Assembly: GCA_003599455.1 (NCBI GenBank)
Contig: QZKF01000078.1
Span: forward strand, 1-64,000
Direction of reading: 5' to 3'
Source of the DNA: Comamonadaceae bacterium
Lineage (GTDB): Bacteria > Pseudomonadota > Gammaproteobacteria > Burkholderiales > Burkholderiaceae_C
DNA length: 64,000 bases
This document shows, one piece after another, positions 40,532-48,170 of this stretch. The translations under genes were made by a program, and so were the position numbers. Positions within the stretch are counted from its first letter, which is position 1. The number at the start of each line of letters is the position of its first letter. The notes under the pieces were generated by a model. That model searched no databases. It was given only the letters and a program-made list of their open reading frames with translations, and had not been told where the DNA came from.

Positions 40532-42223
40532 ATGAACACCTCCAGCAACGCCCCCATGCTCATGAGCGGTCTTGACTACCGCGAGTCCCTGCGCCGCTAC
40601 AAGCCCAGGGTGTTCCTGAATGGCCAGGCGGTCGAGAGCGTGGCGGACGAGCGCGGTTTCCAGCCCGGCATCAACGCCGTCGCCCTCACCTACGACTTCG
40701 CGCTGGAGCCGAAGTACGCGCCCCTCATGACTGCGGTGCAGCACACCAGCGGCAAGACGGTGAACCGGCTCAGCCACATCAACACCAGCAGCGGCGACCT
40801 GCTCAACAAGCTGGAGGCCGTGCGGCTGGTCTGCCAGGAAACCGGTTGCGCGCAGCGCTACCTCACGCACGACGCGCTCAACGCGATCGGCCAGGTGTCG
40901 GCCCGCATCGACGACGCGCGCGGCAGCACCGAGCACACAGCACGCTTCCTGAACTACCTGCACCGCGTGCAGGACCAGGACCTGACGCTGGGCGTGGCGA
41001 TGACCGATGCCAAGGGTGATCGCAGCCGGCGCCCGCACGAACAGGCCAACGTGGACAGCTATGTGCACGTGGTCCAGCGCAACGCGGTCCACAACGGCGT
41101 GCGCGGCATCGTGATCAGCGGGACCAAGGCCATCGTCACCGGCGCGCCCTACATGCACGAGCTGCTGGTCATGCCCTGCCGCCACATGGGCCGCGAGGAC
41201 GCCGACTTCGCGGTCTGCTGCGCCGTGCCGATCGACGCTCCCGGCCTCACCATCGTGGCCCGCCCGGCCGGGCGGCCCGGCGAGAAGGTCGAGCACGGCG
41301 AAGCGCTGTTCAGCCGCAAATACGGCCAGAGCACCGGCGTCTGCCTCTTCGACCGGGTGTTCGTGCCCTGGGACAGCGTGTTCTACGCCGGCGAATGGGA
41401 GCACTCGGGCCACCTCACCTACAGCTACGCCACCCACCACCGCCACACCTGCATCGGGGCGCGCGCGGGTTTTGGCGACCTGCTGATCGGCGCGGGCGCG
41501 CTGATGTGCGAGGCCAACGGCTTCGACCCGGGCCAGGAAACGCACCTGCGCGAGCAGATGGTCGAGCTCATCACCATCACCGAGGGCTTCTATGCCTGCG
41601 GCGTGGCCGCCAGTGTCTACGGCAAGGCCGATGATCACAGCCAGACCTTCATGCCCGACCCGGTGTTCTCCAACAGCGGCAAACTGTTGCTGGCCACGAA
41701 GATCTACGACATGCACCGCATCGCGCACTACGTGAGCGGTGGGCTCATCGTCACCCTGCCCGGCCCGGACGAAGACCACAACCCCGAGACCGGCGCCAGA
41801 CTCAGCGAGGTGCTGCGCGCCAACCCCGACGTGCCCTACGAGCAACGCATCGAGACCGCGCGCTTCATCGAGGACCTGACCGCCGGTTACCAGGGCGGCT
41901 GGTACAGCGTGATCAGCCTGCACGGCGGTGGCTCTCCGGCGGCCATGAAGCAGGAGATCTGGCGCAACTACCCGGTGGGCAACAAGGTCGAGCTGGTCGA
42001 GCGGCTGCTCGAGCGCGGCATCGCCGCCGACGGCAGCGCCGCCGCCGCCCCGCACGACCCGGCGCGCGCCATCACGAAAAATCGCCAGCCCGGCAAGTGC
42101 TGCGACACCGGCTGCACCGCGCCCGGCCAGCCGGTCATGGTGGACCTCCCGACGGTGGTCGAGACCCTGCCCTCGCGCCAGCCCCATCGGGCATCGGCGC
42201 AGGGCCTACCAAAGTTGTTGTAA
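40532..42223 (+). CDS. 4-hydroxybutyryl-CoA dehydratase / HpaB-superfamily flavoprotein with altered cluster ligands
   Basis: A 563-residue member of the HpaB/AbfD acyl-CoA dehydrogenase-like superfamily. From memory of the Clostridium AbfD sequence it aligns along almost its whole length (MLMSGLDYRESLRR, GVAMTDAKGDRS, LHGGGSPAA). AbfD binds FAD and a [4Fe-4S] cluster through Cys99, Cys103, His292 and Cys299. Here the equivalents are Cys106, Tyr110, His303 and Ala310, with a new Cys307. The cluster is thus probably absent or differently held, so the reaction may be a monooxygenation or another flavin-dependent step. A tail of about 65 residues carries CCDTGC (523-528). Met9 is an alternative start. 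Divergent TetR control is likely. Substrate unknown. Confidence 0.75.
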   Translation: MNTSSNAPMLMSGLDYRESLRRYKPRVFLNGQAVESVADERGFQPGINAVALTYDFALEPKYAPLMTAVQHTSGKTVNRLSHINTSSGDLLNKLEAVRLVCQETGCAQRYLTHDALNAIGQVSARIDDARGSTEHTARFLNYLHRVQDQDLTLGVAMTDAKGDRSRRPHEQANVDSYVHVVQRNAVHNGVRGIVISGTKAIVTGAPYMHELLVMPCRHMGREDADFAVCCAVPIDAPGLTIVARPAGRPGEKVEHGEALFSRKYGQSTGVCLFDRVFVPWDSVFYAGEWEHSGHLTYSYATHHRHTCIGARAGFGDLLIGAGALMCEANGFDPGQETHLREQMVELITITEGFYACGVAASVYGKADDHSQTFMPDPVFSNSGKLLLATKIYDMHRIAHYVSGGLIVTLPGPDEDHNPETGARLSEVLRANPDVPYEQRIETARFIEDLTAGYQGGWYSVISLHGGGSPAAMKQEIWRNYPVGNKVELVERLLERGIAADGSAAAAPHDPARAITKNRQPGKCCDTGCTAPGQPVMVDLPTVVETLPSRQPHRASAQGLPKLL

Positions 42224-42250
42224 ATCAATGACTTGTGGCCTTTTTCTCGC

Positions 42251-42279
42251 TTGACGTCACGGGATCGGCCCGATACCCT
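42251..42279 (+). promoter_or_regulatory. possible promoter of the NlpC/P60 gene
   Basis: TTGACG and TACCCT are 17 bases apart. The -10 match is poor. If used, the transcript would begin at or within a base or two of the ATG at 42287, giving a leaderless mRNA; however, CAGGG just before the ATG suggests a transcript with a leader. Tentative. Confidence 0.25.
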
Positions 42280-42286
42280 GCAGGGC

Positions 42287-42838
42287 ATGACTCGCTGGAT
42301 CCCCGTTCTCCTGTTGACTTGCTCGGCCGTGGCGCATGCCACGCCCGGCAATGCAGCCTATGAGGACATGGACTCGCTGCTCAACGACAAGGGCCTCATG
42401 ACCCGGCTGGGCGAGCAGGTGCAACAGGCCCGCGCGTCGGTCAGCGACCAGGCCTCCAGTCTTGTCATCAACGCCATGGCGTTTCTGGACGTACCCTACC
42501 GGTACGGCGGCAACACCGCGGAAACAGGCTTCGACTGCAGCGGCTTCGTGCGCGCCGTCTACGAGCAGTCACTCGGCAAGATCCTGCCGCGCCGCTCCGA
42601 CGAGCAGGCCGCGGCCACGCAATCCATAGACCGCAGCGAACTCAAGCCCGGCGACCTCGTGTTCTTCAACACCATGCGCCGCGCCTTCAGCCACGTCGGC
42701 ATCTACGTGGGCGACGGCAAGTTCATCCACTCCCCGCGCACCGGGGCGCAGGTGCGCATGGAAGACATGCGCGTGGCCTACTGGAACAACCGTTTCAACG
42801 GCGCGCGGCGCGTGCCGATGGCCGACAAAGGCCCCTGA
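42287..42838 (+). CDS. secreted NlpC/P60-family cell-wall hydrolase
   Basis: A 183-residue protein with a signal peptide (MTRWIPVLLLTCSAVAHA, cleavage after AHA) and a C-terminal NlpC/P60 domain. The catalytic Cys84 is in GFDCSGFVRAVY, His136 in SHVGIYVGDG and His148 in FIHSP. Such enzymes cleave peptide stems of peptidoglycan, typically between D-Glu and meso-DAP. The helical stretch between the signal and the catalytic domain is short and has no SH3 or LysM module. It stands alone between the flavoprotein gene and a convergent Bug gene. Confidence 0.9.
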   Translation: MTRWIPVLLLTCSAVAHATPGNAAYEDMDSLLNDKGLMTRLGEQVQQARASVSDQASSLVINAMAFLDVPYRYGGNTAETGFDCSGFVRAVYEQSLGKILPRRSDEQAAATQSIDRSELKPGDLVFFNTMRRAFSHVGIYVGDGKFIHSPRTGAQVRMEDMRVAYWNNRFNGARRVPMADKGP

Positions 42839-42904
42839 GCCACTTCACCGGCCGCGGCACCGCGGGCCACCCACCCGGCGCACCGTGCCGGCAATCCCTG
42901 ACAT

Positions 42905-43888
42905 TCACTCCATCCGGATATTGGCGCTCTTGAGCCGGCGGTTGCCGCGCCACTCGTCCGCGATGCGGCGCGCGAACGCGGACCGGTCTCCAAGGGCGGG
43001 CAGGTTGTCCGACGCCAGCAGTCGCTCGCGGATGCCCGGCGTCTCGACGGCCCGGTTGATCTCCGTGTTCAGTCGATCGAGCAGCGCCACCGGCGTGCCC
43101 CCCGGGGCGAACAGGCCGAACAGCGAGCTGACGTTGGCCTGCGGCAGGCCCAGCTCGGCGAAGGTCGGCACCTGCGGCAATACGTCCAGCCGCTGGGGCG
43201 CGCCCACGGCCAGCGGTTTGAAGCGGCCGGCCTCGATGTGGCGCAACTGCGCGGGCGCGACGTTGGTCGACAACAGCTCGAACTGCCCGCCCAGTGCATC
43301 GGTGAGTTGCGGGCCACCCCCTTTGTAGGGGATGTGCGTCACCGCAATGCCGCTGCCCACCTGCACCTGCTCCAGCACCAGATGGCCTGCGGTGGCCAGG
43401 CCCGAGGTGGCCCAGCGCAATGCCTCCGGTCGCTCGCGCGCCTGCGTCAACACGTCGGTAAAGTGGTGGCCGCTGAACGCCGGCGTGCCGACCAGCAGCA
43501 CCGGCGTGTACATCACGCTGGCCACCGGCTCGATGTCACGGAACGGGTCGTAGCCCACGGCCCCCAGGTGGGGCCGCAGCGTGAGCGGGCTGACCGCCGA
43601 AAACGCCAGCGTGTGCCCATCGGGTGCGGCGCGCGCCAGCGCCTGCAGCCCCACGCTGCCGCCGCCGCCCGCGCGGTTCTCCACCCGCACCGGCACACCC
43701 AGTTGCAGCGCGAGGCGCTCGGCGAGCGAGCGCGCCACGCCATCGCTGAGACCACCGGGCGGATACACCACGATGATGCGCAGCGCCTGCGCAGGCCAGT
43801 GCGGCTGCGATGCACCGGGGCGCAGCGCGGCGGCGCCTGCCAGCGCCAGCAGACCCTTGAGCACACCGCGCCGTGGCAACGCCGTCAT
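42905..43888 (-). CDS. Bug/TctC-family periplasmic solute-binding protein
   Basis: A 327-residue protein. The N-terminal signal contains RRGVLKG before a hydrophobic stretch, so Tat export is possible. The family blocks IIVVYPPGGLSDGVAR, VENRAGGGGSVG and HIPYKGGG are present. These proteins bind carboxylates for tripartite tricarboxylate transporters or act as orphan sensors, and are massively expanded in Burkholderiales. No TctA/TctB membrane genes are nearby. It overlaps the LysR gene (ATGA), so regulator and binder are made together. Confidence 0.9.
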   Translation of the reverse strand: MTALPRRGVLKGLLALAGAAALRPGASQPHWPAQALRIIVVYPPGGLSDGVARSLAERLALQLGVPVRVENRAGGGGSVGLQALARAAPDGHTLAFSAVSPLTLRPHLGAVGYDPFRDIEPVASVMYTPVLLVGTPAFSGHHFTDVLTQARERPEALRWATSGLATAGHLVLEQVQVGSGIAVTHIPYKGGGPQLTDALGGQFELLSTNVAPAQLRHIEAGRFKPLAVGAPQRLDVLPQVPTFAELGLPQANVSSLFGLFAPGGTPVALLDRLNTEINRAVETPGIRERLLASDNLPALGDRSAFARRIADEWRGNRRLKSANIRME

Positions 43889-44820
43889 GCCGGGCGCCCC
43901 CGGCGGCTGCGTGCCTGCGCCTTGCGCGCCGTGTCGCGCGCGATCTTGAGGAAATGCGCGGCGGGTCCGACGGCATCGGCCGTGCGGTAGACCAGCGTCA
44001 GCGGCGCATCCAGCGGCGTGCCATCGGCCAGCGGCAGGTAGACCACGGCATGCGGATGCAGCCCCCGCATCGAGGCCGGTACCACCGCAATGCCCGCACC
44101 CGCGGCCACCAGGTTCAGGCTGGTCACCATACGCTCCACCTCGGCCGCGATGCGCGGGCGAAAACCCTGGGCCTCGCACAGCGCCAGCAGGTTGGCGTAC
44201 AGGCCCGGGGCGCCGGGCTGACGCACCAGGATGAAACCCTCGTCGCGCAACTCGGCCAGTGACACCGCGCGCGCGGTCTTGCGCGTGGCCAGCGCGTGGT
44301 CGCCCGGCAGGGCCACCAGCACGGGCTCGCGCAGCAGCACCTCGAAGGTCAGGCCCTCGGGCTGCGAGACCGGCACGCGGATCAGGCCGCAGTGCAGGGG
44401 CCCGGCCGACACCGCCTCGGTGATGCCGGCCGCGTGGTCCTCCCGGATCGACAGCGCGATGCCGGGCCAGGCCCGGCGACAAGCCCGCAGCGCCTCGGGC
44501 GTGAAGGTGTGCGCGGCCGCCGAGCTGGTGAAGCCCACGTTGAGCACGCCGAGTTCACCCCGCGCCACACGCGCCATGCGCTGCTCCATCGCGGCCATGT
44601 CGTCCACCAGCCGGCGCGCCTCCATCTCGAACTGGCGACCCGCGTCGGACAGCGCCACGCCCTTGGGATGGCGGTGGAACAGCGCCACCCCGAGTTCCTT
44701 CTCCAGCCCCTTGATCTGCTGGCTCAGCGGCGGCTGCTGGATGCCCAGGCGCTCGGCCGCGCGCGTCATGTGGCCGGCTTCGGCCACGGCCAGAAAGTAG
44801 CGCAGGTGCCTGATTTCCAT
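43885..44820 (-). CDS. LysR-family transcriptional regulator
   Basis: A 311-residue LTTR with the N-terminal winged HTH (MEIRHLRYFLAVAEAGHMT, then AAERLGIQQPPLSQQIKGLE) and a type 2 periplasmic-binding-like effector domain. The motif QPPLSQQI is typical of the BenM/CatM clade, which senses aromatic or dicarboxylate metabolites. It is divergent from the secreted hydrolase and cotranscribed with the Bug gene, so it probably controls both in response to a hydrolysis product. A TATACT -10-like element for this gene overlaps the -35 of the divergent promoter. Confidence 0.92.
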   Translation of the reverse strand: MEIRHLRYFLAVAEAGHMTRAAERLGIQQPPLSQQIKGLEKELGVALFHRHPKGVALSDAGRQFEMEARRLVDDMAAMEQRMARVARGELGVLNVGFTSSAAAHTFTPEALRACRRAWPGIALSIREDHAAGITEAVSAGPLHCGLIRVPVSQPEGLTFEVLLREPVLVALPGDHALATRKTARAVSLAELRDEGFILVRQPGAPGLYANLLALCEAQGFRPRIAAEVERMVTSLNLVAAGAGIAVVPASMRGLHPHAVVYLPLADGTPLDAPLTLVYRTADAVGPAAHFLKIARDTARKAQARSRRGRPA

Positions 44821-44855
44821 ATCTTCAAAGTATCAGGATGGGTGTTTCAGTATAT

Positions 44856-44884
44856 TTGACATGGGGTATGTGCGCCCCTATCGT
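44856..44884 (+). promoter_or_regulatory. sigma-70 promoter of the secreted hydrolase gene
   Basis: An exact TTGACA -35 box and TATCGT -10 box are separated by 17 bases. They are followed by AAGGAG (44905-44910) at 7 bases from the GTG start. The promoter lies in the LysR-hydrolase divergent spacer, suiting LTTR control. Confidence 0.6.
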
Positions 44885-44917
44885 CCCTTGGACCCGCACC
44901 CCTACAAGGAGACATAC

Positions 44918-46264
44918 GTGCACATCCGCCCCCTCGCGCTGCTGGCGATGGCCGCCCTGGCTTGCCACACCGCCAGCGCCCAGACGCCCACCGATCCCCA
45001 ACCCCGTGCCTGTCCGGCCGAAGTGCCCGCGGGCGCGGCCTGCCACACCGGCGAAGACGGGCTTGGCGGTTTCTACTGGATCGCCCTGCCCGCGCAATGG
45101 AAACCCGAGACCGGCGTGCTGGTGATGCACGCACACGGTGGCCCCGCCGACACCGGCCCGGCCACGTTGGCGCGCGGCGAGGAGGACCTCAAGCGCTGGG
45201 CCGTGACCGTCAAGGCCGGCTACGCCTGGGCCGGCGCCACCTACCGGCGCGGCGGCTTCGGCGTGAGCATGGCGGCCGAAGACACCGAGCGCGTGCGCCG
45301 CATCTTCGTCAAGCACTTCGGCCCGCCACGCCGCACCATCCTGCACGGTCAAAGCTATGGCGCGTCGGTCGCCGCCAAGGGCGCCGAACTGTATGCGATG
45401 GTGGACGGCCCCGGCGGACCGGTCAAAGGTCCCTACGACGGCCTGCTGCTCACCAGCGGCATGCTCGGCGGGGGCACACGCGCCTACGACTTCCGCATCG
45501 ACCTGCGCGCGGTCTATCAATATGTTTGCAAGAACCACCCGAGGGCAGACGAGCCACAGTACCCGCTCTGGCAGGGCCTGCCCCTGGATGCGAAGCTCAC
45601 CCGAGCCGAACTGGCCGCGCGCGTCGATGAGTGTACCGGCGTGCGCAAGCCCGCCGCCCAGCGCACCGAACAGCAGAAGGCCAACCTGGCCACCATCGTC
45701 AACGTCATCAAGATCCCCGAACGCTCGCTGATCGGCCACCTCAACTGGGCCACCTGGCTGTTCCGAGACCTCACGCAGCTGCGCCTGGGGAACCGCAACC
45801 CGTTCCACAACGCCAACGTGCAGTACAAGGGATCGACGGACGACGCGGCCCTGAACGCGGGTGTGCTGCGCTACACGGCCGACCCGGCCGCCGTGGCCGA
45901 ACTGGCGAAGGACAGCGACCCGCAGGGGCAGGTCAACATGCCGGTGCTCTCGCTGCACGCGGTCAACGACCCGACCGCTTTCGTGGAACTCGAATCGGCC
46001 TACCGCGAGACACTCGACCGCGCAGGCAAGGGTCCCTTGCTGGTGCAGACCTTCAGCGACGAGTCCGAGCACAGCTACCTGAGCGACCCGCAGTACCCCG
46101 CGCTGTTCACCGCCCTGCTCAACTGGATCGACAGGAACGACAAACCCACGCCGCAGACGGTGGCCGCGCTCTGCAAGGGCTATGAGGCCGCCTACGGCGA
46201 CACCTGCAAGCTGCTGCCCGACTACCGCAGCGCGCCATTGGCGAGCCGCGTGGCACCGCGCTGA
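44918..46264 (+). CDS. secreted alpha/beta hydrolase
   Basis: A 448-residue protein with a signal peptide (MHIRPLALLAMAALACHTAS, cleavage near ASA-Q). The nucleophile elbow is HGQSYGAS with Ser146, an oxyanion-type HAHGGPAD stretch precedes it, and a late His lies in DESEHSYL. At least six cysteines occur in the mature chain, compatible with disulfides in the periplasm. I do not recognise a specific family, so esterase or peptidase activity is open. The GTG start is fixed by AAGGAG. It is divergent from a LysR-Bug operon, which suggests that its product is bound or sensed by those proteins. Confidence 0.8.
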   Translation: MHIRPLALLAMAALACHTASAQTPTDPQPRACPAEVPAGAACHTGEDGLGGFYWIALPAQWKPETGVLVMHAHGGPADTGPATLARGEEDLKRWAVTVKAGYAWAGATYRRGGFGVSMAAEDTERVRRIFVKHFGPPRRTILHGQSYGASVAAKGAELYAMVDGPGGPVKGPYDGLLLTSGMLGGGTRAYDFRIDLRAVYQYVCKNHPRADEPQYPLWQGLPLDAKLTRAELAARVDECTGVRKPAAQRTEQQKANLATIVNVIKIPERSLIGHLNWATWLFRDLTQLRLGNRNPFHNANVQYKGSTDDAALNAGVLRYTADPAAVAELAKDSDPQGQVNMPVLSLHAVNDPTAFVELESAYRETLDRAGKGPLLVQTFSDESEHSYLSDPQYPALFTALLNWIDRNDKPTPQTVAALCKGYEAAYGDTCKLLPDYRSAPLASRVAPR

Positions 46265-46278
46265 ATCGAGCGTTCATG

Positions 46279-46316
46279 AAAAAGCCGCCAGCCCGTGAAG
46301 GCTGGCGGCTTTTTTT
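46279..46316. terminator. bidirectional rho-independent terminator
   Basis: Arms AGCCGCCAGCC and GGCTGGCGGCT (11 bp) have a 6-base loop, followed by seven T on the plus strand and preceded by five A. It serves the hydrolase gene and the convergent pyruvate dehydrogenase operon, whose last gene ends 15 bp away. Confidence 0.95.
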
Positions 46317-46331
46317 CTTCAGGCTGCCGCC

Positions 46332-48161
46332 TTACTTGCGCTGCGGCGGCACGTCGGTGCACGAACCATGGGCGATCTCGGCGGCCATGCCGATGCTCTC
46401 ACCCAGCGTGGGGTGCGGGTGGATCGTCTTGCCGATGTCCACCGCGTCCGCGCCCATCTCGATGGCCAGCGCGATCTCGCCGATCATGTCGCCCGCGTGC
46501 GTGCCCACCATGCCCCCACCCAGGATCCTGCCGTGGCCATGGGCCTCGGGCGAATCGTCGAACAGCAGCTTGGTCACGCCCTCGTCGCGCCCGTTGGCAA
46601 TGGCGCGGCCCGAGGCGTTCCAGGGGAACAGGCCCTTCTTGACCTTGATGCCCTGCGCCTTGGCCTGGTCCTCGGTCAGGCCCACCCAGGCCACCTCGGG
46701 GTCGGTGTAGGCCACGCTGGGGATCACGCGCGCGTTGAACGCGGCACTCGCCAGCTCCTTGTTGCCCTGCAGTTCACCGGCAATCACCTCCGCCGCGACG
46801 TGCGCCTCGTGCACCGCCTTGTGCGCCAGCATGGGCTGGCCCACGATGTCGCCGATGGCGAAGATGTGCGGCACGTTGGTGCGCATCTGGATGTCGACGT
46901 TGATGAAGCCGCGGTCCGTCACCGCGACGCCAGCCTTCTCTGCCGCGATCTTCTTGCCGTTGGGCGTGCGGCCCACGGCCTGCAGCACCAGGTCGTAGAC
47001 CTGGGGCGCGGGCGCGGTGCCACCCTCTTCGGCCGCGGCAAACGTCACCTCGATGCCAGCCGGCGTGGCCTTGGCCCCCACCGTCTTGGTCTTGAGCATG
47101 ATGTTGTCGAAGCGCGGCGCGTTCATCTTCTGCCAGATCTTCACCAGGTCGCGGTCGGCGCCTTGCATCAGGCCGTCGAGCATCTCCACCACGTCCAGGC
47201 GCGCGCCCAGCGTGCTGTACACGGTACCCATCTCCAGGCCGATGATGCCGCCACCCAGGATGAGCATGCGCTTGGGCACTTCCTTGAGCGCGAGCGCGCC
47301 GGTGGAATCGACCACGCGCGGGTCCTCGGGCATGAAGGGCAGGCGCACGGCCTGGCTGCCGGCGGCGATGATGGCCTTCTTGAACGCGATCACCTGCTTC
47401 TTGCCGGTCTTGTCCTGCGCCGTGCCGCTGGTCTCTTCCACTTCCAGATGGTTCGCACCGACAAAGGCACCGTAGCCGCGCACGGTCGTGACCTTGCGCA
47501 TTTTGGCCATGGCAGCCAGCCCGCCGGTGAGCTTGCCGATGACCTTTTCCTTGTGGCCACGCAGCTTGTCCACATTGACCACAGGCTTGCCGAAGTCCAC
47601 GCCCAGGTCGGCCATGTGGCTGACCTCGTCCATCACCGCGGCCACGTGCAGCAGCGCCTTGGACGGGATGCAGCCCACGTTGAGGCAGACGCCGCCCAGC
47701 GTGGCGTAGCGCTCGACCAGCACGACCTTGAGGCCCAGGTCGGCCGCGCGGAAGGCCGCGCTGTAGCCACCGGGGCCACCGCCAAGCACGAGCACGTCGC
47801 ACTCGAGATCGGCGCTGCCGCCGAAGCTGGCGGCCGTGGGTGCTGCGGCTACCGGGGCAGCGGCAGGTGCTGCTGCGGTGGGCGCCGGAGCAGCAGTTGG
47901 TGCAGGCGCCGCAGCGGCCGCGCCGGCCGCCTCCAGCGTCAACACCACGCTGCCCTGCTTGACCTTGTCGCCCAGCTGGACCTTGAGCTCCTTCACCACG
48001 CCGGCAGCGGACGACGGAATCTCCATCGAGGCCTTGTCGGACTCGACCGTGATCAGGCTTTGTTCGGCTTTCACCGCGTCGCCGGGTTTGACCAGCAACT
48101 CGATCACCGCGACTTCGTCGAAGTCGCCAATGTCGGGGACTTGAATTTCAATGATTGCCAT
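46332..48161 (-). CDS. lpdA: dihydrolipoyl dehydrogenase with N-terminal lipoyl domain (E3 of pyruvate dehydrogenase)
   Basis: A 609-residue protein. A lipoyl domain (about 1-80, Lys in [10 protein letters not shown]) and an Ala/Pro/Thr linker are followed by the E3 flavoprotein with redox disulfide CLNVGC (in [13 protein letters not shown]) and His-Glu pair in HPHPTLGE. E3 with its own lipoyl domain is known from betaproteobacterial pyruvate dehydrogenase. ATG at 48161 is chosen because AAGGA lies 6 bases before it; the ATG six bases earlier abuts that site. It follows aceF by 9 bp. Confidence 0.95.
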   Translation of the reverse strand: MAIIEIQVPDIGDFDEVAVIELLVKPGDAVKAEQSLITVESDKASMEIPSSAAGVVKELKVQLGDKVKQGSVVLTLEAAGAAAAAPAPTAAPAPTAAAPAAAPVAAAPTAASFGGSADLECDVLVLGGGPGGYSAAFRAADLGLKVVLVERYATLGGVCLNVGCIPSKALLHVAAVMDEVSHMADLGVDFGKPVVNVDKLRGHKEKVIGKLTGGLAAMAKMRKVTTVRGYGAFVGANHLEVEETSGTAQDKTGKKQVIAFKKAIIAAGSQAVRLPFMPEDPRVVDSTGALALKEVPKRMLILGGGIIGLEMGTVYSTLGARLDVVEMLDGLMQGADRDLVKIWQKMNAPRFDNIMLKTKTVGAKATPAGIEVTFAAAEEGGTAPAPQVYDLVLQAVGRTPNGKKIAAEKAGVAVTDRGFINVDIQMRTNVPHIFAIGDIVGQPMLAHKAVHEAHVAAEVIAGELQGNKELASAAFNARVIPSVAYTDPEVAWVGLTEDQAKAQGIKVKKGLFPWNASGRAIANGRDEGVTKLLFDDSPEAHGHGRILGGGMVGTHAGDMIGEIALAIEMGADAVDIGKTIHPHPTLGESIGMAAEIAHGSCTDVPPQRK

Positions 48162-48170
48162 CGCCATTCC

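Noticed and set aside
42850..42895. Intrinsic terminator between the NlpC/P60 gene and the Bug gene
   Set aside because: GC-rich inverted repeats are present (CCGCGG copies), but the loop would be only two bases and no T-tract follows on either strand.
47840..47940. Ala/Pro/Thr-coding repeats in the E3 lipoyl linker (and similar in aceF and sucB) as microsatellites
   Set aside because: These are ordinary flexible linkers between lipoyl and catalytic domains. The DNA is not a regular short tandem repeat.
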